Source: Fasciola hepatica (lineage: Eukaryota; Platyhelminthes; Trematoda; Plagiorchiida; Fasciolidae). Taken from it: a stretch of DNA of 64,000 bases. This document shows positions 55,701 to 64,000 of this stretch, piece after piece; the stretch's first letter is position 1; each line of letters starts with the position of its first letter. The notes beneath the pieces are model-generated. The model saw nothing but the letters and a program-made list of their open reading frames with translations, did not search any database and was not told where the DNA came from. The DNA lies in contig CANUEZ040000205.1 of assembly GCA_948099385.1 (NCBI GenBank), positions 1,860,001-1,924,000 of the forward strand. The letters run 5' to 3'. A program made the position numbers and the translations under genes.

Positions 55701-56337
55701 ATCGACTTATATAATGGATGGCACATCTGTAGGGGCCTAAGTACAACCAACACATTCCCAAATGATAAACCTACACAGCTTCCTTACTATGCATGCAATT
55801 GATTAGTAGTAGGAGTTTAGATTAGATTAGATTAGAATAGATTTGTATAATATGATTGATCATGCAGCTTGAACGCTCAACTGAGCATTGAAATCCATGG
55901 AAGCACTCACTGTACAGCTGTTTCATCCTTGTGCGGACTCGACTCATCAGCAGTGCACATCGACCGAGCAACCACGGGGACTCCAACAACCGCTGAACCA
56001 TTGTGAATCGAACAACTAAACAACACAAGGCTATCCGGGATGGCTATCAACGCTTTGTTCAACATCTACACTACATCATATAGCACCCTTCCCAAACTGG
56101 CTTCAAATTTGAATGGTAACAACCAGCTTCGCGCACACCGATCGACTCCTATGATGGATGACTTCTCTGTAGGGGCCTAAGTACAACCAACGCATTCCCA
56201 AATGAAAAACCTACACAGCTTCCTTACTATGCATGCAATTGATTAGTAGTAGGAGATTTGATTAGATTAGATTAGATTAGATTAGAATAGATTTGTATAA
56301 TATGATTGATCATGCAGCTTGAACGCTCAACTGAGCA
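52753..56337 (-). repeat. four-monomer higher-order repeat, two copies (about 1.79 kb period)
   Basis: Blocks 52753-54546 and 54547-56337 repeat in order: a GAGCACTGAAATCC monomer with GTGATTCGAACAACTAAACAATAC, a CATCAGAAGTG monomer, one with the stem III change CTGTACTGCTG, and one with loop II GCACAA. The first type also occurs alone at 47856 and 50957. Confidence 0.8.
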
Positions 56338-57691
56338 TTGAAATCCATGGAAGCACTCAGTGTACAGCTGTTTCATCCTTGTTCGGACTCGACTCATCAG
56401 CAGTGCACATCGACCGAGCAACCACGGGGACTCCAACAACCGCTGAACCATTGTGAATCGAACAACTTAACAACACAAGGCTATCCGGGATGGCTATCAA
56501 CGCTTTGTTCAACATCTACGCTACATGATATAGCACCCTTCCCAAACTGGCTTCAAATTTGAATGGTAACAACCAGCTTCACGCACACCGATCGACTTAT
56601 ATAATGGATGGCTCATCTGTAGTGGCCTAAGTACAACCAACGCATTCCAAAATGAAAAACCTACACAGCTTCCTTACTATGCATGCAATTGATTAGTAGT
56701 ACGAGATTAGATTAGATTAGATTAGATTAGATTAGATTAGAATAGATTTGTATAATATGATTGATCATGCAGCTTGAGCGCTCAACTGAGCATTGAAATC
56801 CATGGAAGCACTCATTGTGCAGCTGTTTCATCCTTGTTCGGACTCGACTCATCAGCAGTGCACATCGACCGAGCAACCACGGGGACTCCAACAACCGCTG
56901 AACCATTGTGAATCGAACAACTTAACAACACAAGGCTATCCGGGATGGCTATCAACGCTTTGTTCAACATCTACACTACATGATATATAGCACCCTTCCC
57001 AAACTGGCTCCAAATTTGAATGGTAACAACCAGCTTCACGCACACCGATCGACTTATTTAATGGATGACTCATCTGTAGGGGCCTAAGTACAACCAACGC
57101 ATTCCCAAATGATAAACCTACACAGCTTCCTTACTATGCATGCAATTGATTAGTAGTAGGAGATTAGATTAGATTAGATTACATTAGATTAGAATAGATT
57201 TTTATAATATGATTGATCATGCAGCTTGAACGCTCAACTGAGCATTGAAATCCATGGAAGCACTCACTGTACAGCTGTTTCATCCTCTAAGGGACTCGAC
57301 TCATCAGCAGTGCACATCGACCGAGCAACCACGGGGACTCCAACAACCGCTGAACCATTGTGAATCGAACAACTTAACAACACAAGTCTATCCGGGATCG
57401 CTATCAACGCTTTGTTCAACATCTTCACCACATCATATATAGCACCCTTCCCAAACTGGCTCCAAATTTGAATGGTAAAAACCAGCTTCACGCACACCGA
57501 TCGACTTATATAATGGATGGCTCATCTGTAGGGGCCTAAGTACAACCAACACATTCCCAAATGATAAACCTACACAGCTTCCTTACTATGCATGCAATTG
57601 ATTAGTAGTAGGAGATTAGATTAGATTAGATTAGATTAGAATAGATTTGTATAATATGATTGATCATGCAGCTTGAACGCTCAACTGAGCA

Positions 57692-60393
57692 TTGAAATCC
57701 ATGGAAGCACTCACTGTACAGCTGTTTCATCCTCTAAGGGACTCGACGCATCAGCAGTGCACATCGACCGAGCAACCACGGGGACTCCAACAACCGCTGA
57801 ACCATTGTGAATCGAACAACTTAACAACACAAGGCTATCCGGGATGGCTATCAACGCTTTGTTCAACATCTACACTACATCATATATAGCACCCTTCCCA
57901 AACTGGCTTCAAATTTGAATGGTAACAACCAGCTTAACGCACACCGATCGACTTATATAATGGATGACTCATCTGTAGGGGCCTAAGTGCAACCAACGCA
58001 TTCCCAAATGATAAACCTACACAGCTTCCTTACTATGCATGCAATTGATTAGTAGTAGGAGATTAGATTAGATTAGATTAGAATAGATTAGAATAGATTT
58101 GTATAATATGATTGATCATGCAGCTTGAACGCTCAACTGAGCATTGAAATCCATGGAAGCACTCACTGTACAGCTGTTTCATCCTTGTGCGGACTCGACT
58201 CATCAGCAGTGCACATCGACCGAGCAACCACGGGGACTCCAACAACCGCTGAACCATTGTGAATCGAACAACTTAACAACACAAGTCTATCCGGGATCGC
58301 TATGAACGCTTTGTTCAACATCTACACTACATGATATATAGCACCCTTCCCAAACTGGCTCCAAATTTGAATGGTAACAACCAGCTTCACGCACACCGAT
58401 CGACTTATTTAATGGATGACTCATCTGTAGGGGCCTAAGTACAACCAACGCATTCCCAAATGATAAACCTACACAGCTTCCTTACTATGCATGCAATTGA
58501 TTAGTAGTAGGAGATTAGATTAGATAAGATTAGATTAGATTAGAATAGATTTGTATAATATGATTGATCATGCAGCTTGAACGCTCAACTGAGCATTGAA
58601 ATCCATGGAAGCACTCACTGTACAGCTGTTTCATCCTCTAAGGGACTCGACTCATCAGCAGTGCACATCGACCGAGCAACCACGGGGACTCCAACAACCG
58701 CTGAACCATTGTGAATCGAACAACTTAACAACACAAGGCTATCCGGGATGGCTATCAACGCTTTGTTCAACATCTACACTACATCATATATAGCACCCTT
58801 CCCAAACTGGCTTCAAATTTGAATGGTAACAACCAGCTTAACGCACACCGATCGACTTATATAATGGTTGACTCATCTGTAGGGGCCTAAGTACAACCAA
58901 CGCATTCCCAAATGATAAACCTACACAGCTTTCTTACTATGCATGCAATTGATTAGTAGTAGGAGATTAGACTAGATTAGATTAGAATAGATTTGTATAA
59001 TATGATTGATCATGCAGCTTGAACGCTCAACTGAGCATTGAAATCCATGGAAGCACTCACTGTACAGCTGTTTCATCCTCTAAGGGACTCGACGCATCAG
59101 CAGTGCACATCGACCGAGCAACCACGGGGACTCCAACAACCGCTGAACCATTGTGAATCGAACAACTTAACAACACAAGGCTATCCGGGATGGCTATCAA
59201 CGCTTTGTTCAACATCTACACTACATCATATATAGCACCCTTCCCAAACTGGCTTCAAATTTGAATGGTAACAACCAGCTTAACGCACACCGATCGACTT
59301 ATATAATGGATGACTCATCTGTAGGGGCCTAAGTACAACCAACGCATTCCCAAATGATAAACCTACACAGCTTCCTTACTATGCATGCAATAGATTAGTA
59401 GTAGGAGATTAGATTAGATTAGATTAGAATAGATTAGAATAGATTTGTATAATATGATTGATCATGCAGCTTGAACGCTCAACTGAGCATTGAAATCCAT
59501 GGAAGCACTCACTGTACAGCTGTTTCATCCTTGTGCGGACTCGACTCATCAGCAGTGCACATCGACCGAGCAACCACGGGGACTCCAACAACCGCTGAAC
59601 CATTGTGAATCGAACAACTTAACAACACAAGTCTATCCGGAATCGCTATGAACGCTTTGTTCAACATCTTAACTACATCATATATAGCACCCTTCCCAAA
59701 CTGGCTTCAAATTTCAATGGTAACAACCAGCTTCACGCACACCGATCGACTTATATAATGAATGGCTCACCTGTAGGGGCCGAAGTAGAAACACCACATT
59801 CCCAAATGATAAACCTACACAGCTTCCTTACTATGCATGCAATTGATTAGTAGTAGGAGATTAGACTAGATTAGATTAGATTAGATTAGAATAGATTTGT
59901 ATAATATGATTGATCATGCAGCTTGAACGCTCAACTGAGCATTGAAATCCATGGAAGCACTCACTGTACAGCTGTTTCATCCTTGTTCGGACTCGACTCA
60001 TCAGCAGTGCACATCGACCGAGCAACCACGGGGACTCCAACAACCGCTGAACCATTGTGAATCGAACAACTTAACAACACAAGGCTATCCGGGATCGCTA
60101 TCAACGCTTTGTTCAACATCTTCACTACATCATATATAGCACCCTTCCCAAACTCGCTCCAAATTTGAATGGTAACAACCAGCTTTACGCACACCAAACG
60201 ACTTATATAATGGATGGCTCACCTGTAGGGGCCTAAGTACAAACAACACATTCCCAAATGATAAACCTACACAGCTTCCTTACTATGCATGCAATTGATT
60301 AGTAGTAGGAGATTATACTAGATTAGATTAGATTAGATTAGAATAGATTTGTATAATATGATTGATCATGCAGCTTGAACGCTCAACTGAGCA
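57692..60393 (-). repeat. three-monomer period (1346 bp) near the right end
   Basis: GACGCATCAG ribozymes (57712, 59058), the GAATAGATTAGAATAG tract (58080, 59426), GCACAA loop II copies (58164, 59510) and CGCTATGAACGC recur 1346 bp apart. The third monomer of each block is less well matched, so the duplication is partly overwritten. Confidence 0.65.
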
Positions 60394-61360
60394 TTGAAAT
60401 CCATGGAAGCACTCACTGTACAGCTGTTTCATCCTTGTGCGGACTCGACTCATCAGCAGTGCACATCGACCGAGCAACCACGGGCACTCCAACAACCGCT
60501 GAACCATTGTGAATCGAACAACTAAACAACACAAGGCTATCCGGGATGGCTATGAACGCTTTGTTCAACATCTACACTACATGATATATAGCACCCTTCC
60601 CAAACTGGCTCCAAATTTGAATGGTAACAACCAGCTTCGCGCACACCGATCGACTTATTTAATGGATGACTCATCTGTAGGGGCCTAAGTACAACCAACG
60701 CATTCCCAAATGATAAACCTACACAGCTTCCTTACTATGCATGCAATTGATTAGTAGTAGGAGATTTGATTAGATTAGATTAGATTAGATTAGAATAGAT
60801 TTGTATAATATGATTGATCATGCAGCTTGAACGCTCAACTGAGCATTGAAATCCATGGAAGCACTCACTGTACAGCTGTTTCATCCTTGTTCGGACTCGA
60901 CTCATCAGCAGTGCACATCGACCGAGCAACCACGGGGACTCCAACAACCGCTGAACCATTGTGAATCGAACAACTTAACAACACAAGGCTATCCGGGATG
61001 GCTATCAACGCTTTGTTCAACATCTACACTACATCATATATAGCACCCTTCCCAAACTGGCTTCAAATTTGAATGGTAAAAACCAGCTTAACTCACGCCG
61101 ATCGACTCCTATGATGGATGACTTCTCTGTAGGGGCCTAAGTACAACCAACGCATTCCCAAATGAAAAACCTACACAGCTTCCTTCCTATGCATGCAATT
61201 GATCAGTAGTAGGAGATTAGATTAGATTTGATTAGATTAGAATAGATTTGTATAATATGATTGATCATGCAGCTTGAACGCTCAACTGAGCATTGAAATC
61301 CATGGAAGCACTCACTGTACAGCTGTTTCATCCTTGTTCGGACTCGACTCATCAGCAGTG
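59510..61360 (-). ncRNA. run of five consecutive intact hammerheads
   Basis: Copies at 59510, 59962, 60414, 60866 and 61313 are all intact, the longest uninterrupted run I found. A minus-strand transcript across them should release four monomer-length RNAs of about 452, 452, 452 and 447 nt. The first and third copies have loop II GCACAA, the others GAACAA. Confidence 0.8.
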
Positions 61361-63000
61361 CACATCGACCGAGCAACCACGGGGACTCCAACAACCGCTG
61401 AACCATTGTGAATCGAACAACTTAACAACACAAGGCTATCCGGGATCGTTATCAACGCTTTGTTCAACATCTACACTACATCATATATAGCACCCTTCCC
61501 AAACTGGCTTCAAATTTGAATGGTAACAACCAGCTTCACGCACACCGATCGAATTCTATAATAGATGAATTCTCTGTAGGGGCCTAAGTACAACCAACGC
61601 ATTCCCAAATGAAAAACCTACACAGCTTCCTTACTATGCATGCAATTGATTAGTAATAGGAGATTAAATTAGATTAGATTAGATTAGATTAGAATAGATT
61701 CGTATAATATGATTGATCATGCAGCTTGAGCGCTCAACTGAGCATTGAAATCCATGGAAGCACTCATTGTACAGCTGTTTCATCCTTGATTGGACTCGAC
61801 GCATCAGCAGTGCACATCGACCGAGCAACCACGGGGACTCCAACAACCGCTGAACCATTGTGAATCGAACAACTCAACAACACAAGGCTATCCGGGATGG
61901 CTATCAACAGTTTGTTCAACATCTACACTACATCATATAGCACCCTTCCCAAACTGGCTTCAAATTTGAATGGTAACAACCAGCTTCGCGCACACCGATC
62001 GAATTGTATAATGGATGAAATCTCTATACGGGCCTTAGTACAACCAACGCATTCCCAAATGAAAATCCTACACAGATTTCTTACTATGCATGCAATTGAT
62101 TAGTAGTAGGAGATTAGACTAGATTAGATTAGATTAGAATAGATTTGTATATTATGATTGATCATGCAGCTTGAACGCTCAACTGAGCATTGAAATCCAT
62201 GGAAGCACTCATTGTACAGCTGTTTCATCCTTGTTCGAACTCGACTCATCAGCAGTGCACATCGACCGAGCAACCACGGGGACTCCAACAACCGCTGAAC
62301 CATTGTGAATCGAACAACTTACCAACACAAGGCTATCCGGGATGGCTATCAACGCTTTGTTCAACATCTGCACTACATCATATATAGCACCCTTCCCAAA
62401 CTGGCTTCAAATTCGAATGGTAACAACCAGCTTCACGCACGCCGATCGACTCCTATGATGGATGACTTCTCTGTAGGGGCCTAAGTACAACCAACGCATT
62501 CCCAAATGATAAACCTACACAGCTTCCTTACTATGCATGCAATTGATTAGTAGTAGGAGATTAGATTATATTGGATTAAAATAGATTTGTATAATACGAT
62601 TGATCATGCAGCTTGAACGCTCAACTGAGCATTGAAATCCATGGAAGCACTCACTGTACAGCTGTTTCATCCTCTTTCGGACTCGACTCATCAGCAGTGC
62701 ACATCGACCGAGCAACCACGGGGACTCCAACAACCGCTGAACCATTGTGAATCGAACAACTTAACAACACAAGTCTATCCGGGATCGCTATCAACGCTTT
62801 GTTCAACATCTTCACTACATCATATATAGCACCCTTCCCAAACTGGCTCCAAATTTGAATGGTAACAACCAGCTTCACGCACACCGATCGACTTATATAA
62901 TGGATGGCTCATCTGTAGGGGCCTAAGTACAACCAACACATTCCCAAATGATAAACCTACACAGCTTCCTTACTATGCATGCAATTGATTAGTAGTACGA

Positions 63001-63055
63001 GATTAGATTAGATTAGATTAGATTAGATTAGATTAGATTAGATTAGATTAGATTA
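63001..63055. repeat. longest (GATTA)n run, 11 perfect pentamers
   Basis: Each monomer carries a GATTA pentamer tract followed by GAATAGATTTGTATAATATG. Most have about 3-7 units. This one has 11 perfect units, the longest I saw. The tract explains much of the monomer length variation. It is not a telomere repeat (TTAGGG or TTAGG). Confidence 0.95.
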
Positions 63056-63128
63056 GAATAGATTTGTATAATATGATTGATCATGCAGCTTGAACGCTCA
63101 ACTGAGCATTGAAATCCATGGAAGCACT

Positions 63129-63176
63129 CACTGTACAGCTGTTTCATCCTTGTTCGGACTCGACTCATCAGCAGTG
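63129..63176 (-). ncRNA. hammerhead copy, intact (last intact in window)
   Basis: Full consensus motif. It lies about 70 bp to the right of the longest pentamer run. The next and last complete copy (63574-63621) keeps the core but has a C-to-U change in the outer stem II arm. Confidence 0.88.
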
Positions 63177-64000
63177 CACATCGACCGAGCAACCACGGGG
63201 ACTCCAACAACCGCTGAACCATTGTGAATCGAACAACTTAACAACACAAGGCTATCCGGGATGGCTATCAACGCTTTTTCAACATCTATATTAAATCATA
63301 TATAGCACCCTTCCGAAACTGGCTTCAAATTTGAATGGTAACAACCAGCTTCGCGCACACCGATCCACTCCTATGTTGGATGACTTCTCTGTAGGGGCCT
63401 AAGTACAACCAACGCATTCCCAAATGAAAACCTACACAGCTTCGTTATTATGCATGCAATTGATTAGTAGTAGGAGATTAGATTAGATTAGATTAGATTA
63501 GAATAGATTTGTATAATATGATTGATCATGCAGCTTGAACGCTCAACTGAGCATTGAAATCCATAGAAGCACTCACTGTACAGCTGTTTCATCCTTGTTC
63601 GAACTCGACTCATCAGCAGTGCACATCGACCGAGCAACCACGGGGACTCCAACAACCGCTGAACCATTGTGAATCGAACAACTTAACAACACAAGGCTAT
63701 CCGGGATGGCTATCAACGCTTTGTTCAACATCTACACTACATCATATAGCACCCTTCCCAAACTGGCTTCAAATTTGAATGGTAACAACCAGCTTCGCAC
63801 ACACCGATCGACTCCTATGATGGATGACTTCTCTGTAGGGGCCTAAGTACAACCAACGCATTCCCAAATGATAAACCTACACAGCTTCCTTACTATGCAT
63901 GCAATTGATTAGTAGTAGGAGATTAGATTAGATTAGATTAGATTAGAATAGATTTGTATAATATGATTGATCATGCAGCTTGAACGCTCAACTGAGCATT

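Larger units (their letters stand above)
12661..63621 (-). ncRNA. inventory of hammerhead copies across the array
   Basis: Hand-read, 115 ribozyme positions. Left coordinates of copies with intact core, stem I, stem III and GUA site (each 48 bp): 13539, 14847, 19274, 19716, 20613, 22837, 23718, 25513, 26412, 27305, 28189, 28645, 29551, 30442, 30882, 32228, 33125, 34015, 35357, 37596, 39389, 40729, 41174, 43403, 44755, 45200, 45630, 47876, 48323, 48768, 50082, 50977, 51424, 52773, 54117, 54567, 55908, 57265, 58164, 58616, 59510, 59962, 60414, 60866, 61313, 62652, 63129. Changed copies include: GAAA to GAAU (12661, 13103, 15283, 17052, 17483, 17914, 18832, 22393); CUAAUGA (18361, 21505, 23279); CUGGUGA (47426, 50527, 52323); CUGAUGC (57712, 59058, 61765); stem I mismatch plus stem III mismatch (33570, 34900, 36246, 37139, 38041, 38932, 39839, 41604, 42946, 43853, 49198); G2.1 lost (42049, 46075, 49643, 53220, 55014). 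Confidence 0.85.
12307..64000 (-). repeat. hammerhead-ribozyme satellite array, monomer about 447 bp, open at right edge
   Basis: Head-to-tail tandem array of about 116 monomers, all in the same orientation. The strand is given as minus because the ribozyme and promoter-like motifs read that way. Monomer spacing measured at the conserved ATTGAAATCC site ranges from about 430 to 460 bp. Most of the variation comes from the number of GATTA pentamers, an optional extra TA in the CATATA(TA)GCACC segment, and a 4-bp deletion beside the ribozyme. Monomer order on the plus strand is: GATTGATCATGCAG, GCTCAACTGAGC, ribozyme (antisense), GGTGAACC or GCTGAACC, antisense B-box-like site, antisense A-box-like site, CATATAGCACCC, CTTCGCGCACACCGATCGAC, TCTCTGTAGGGGCC, CTTACTATGCATGCAATTG, then (GATTA)n. 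The array enters in mid-monomer on the left and is cut by the window on the right, so its total size is unknown. Confidence 0.99.

Noticed and set aside
63001..63055. Telomeric or subtelomeric repeat
   Set aside because: The pentamer GATTA/TTAGA is not TTAGGG or TTAGG, and it occurs as short tracts within a longer monomer.
13519..63778. Over a hundred open frames of about 60-100 codons repeating every monomer on both strands
   Set aside because: They recur with the satellite period. The commonest plus-strand frame begins at TTG rather than ATG, frames shift and stop with trivial indels, and overlapping frames on the opposite strand are equally long. They are by-products of repeating DNA that folds as RNA, not genes.
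12307..64000. CRISPR-like array
   Set aside because: The period is about 447 bp and the whole unit is repeated. There are no short repeats with unique spacers.

Overview
The window is eukaryotic, non-coding and dominated by a satellite. No bacterial-style operons, rRNA, tRNA or recognisable protein gene can be supported. The organism cannot be fixed from the sequence. The satellite combines a hammerhead ribozyme with a possible RNA polymerase III promoter, which resembles the Sm-alpha repeats of schistosomes, so a flatworm is one possibility (inference only). Ribozyme satellites of newts and cave crickets are other known parallels.

Layout. Positions 1-12306 are a flank of apparently unique sequence with only short, unrecognised reading frames. 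It contains two old, diverged direct copies of an unclassified dispersed element (about 575-1201 and 9561-10190). At about 12307 the sequence switches abruptly, in mid-monomer, into a head-to-tail tandem array that runs to the right edge and is not closed there. The array holds about 116 monomers of roughly 430-460 bp (mean near 447 bp over 115 ribozyme positions). Each monomer carries an internal (GATTA)n run of variable length.

Main result. On the minus strand every complete monomer carries a 47-48 nt sequence that folds as a type I hammerhead ribozyme. It has the CUGAUGA and GAAA core boxes, a 5-bp stem I, a tiny palindromic stem III (CAG/CUG) and a predicted cleavage triplet GUA. By hand count about 47 of 115 copies have all core positions plus intact stems I and III; the others carry core, stem or cleavage-site changes. 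A tandem 5-nt GAGTC duplication lies in or next to stem II in nearly all copies. On the same strand, upstream of the ribozyme, lie a B-box-like motif, an A-box-like motif and a TATA-like motif, in an order that would allow Pol III transcription through the ribozyme. A minus-strand multimeric transcript is therefore expected to cut itself into monomer-length RNAs of about 450 nt.

Array history. The left 7 kb has the most diverged monomers and mostly broken ribozymes. The interior is more homogeneous and shows nested higher-order repeats (1-, 2-, 3-, 4- and 9-monomer blocks). At least one monomer appears to have had its ribozyme restored by local conversion. The many 60-90-residue open frames in the array are by-products of the repeat and are not annotated as genes.
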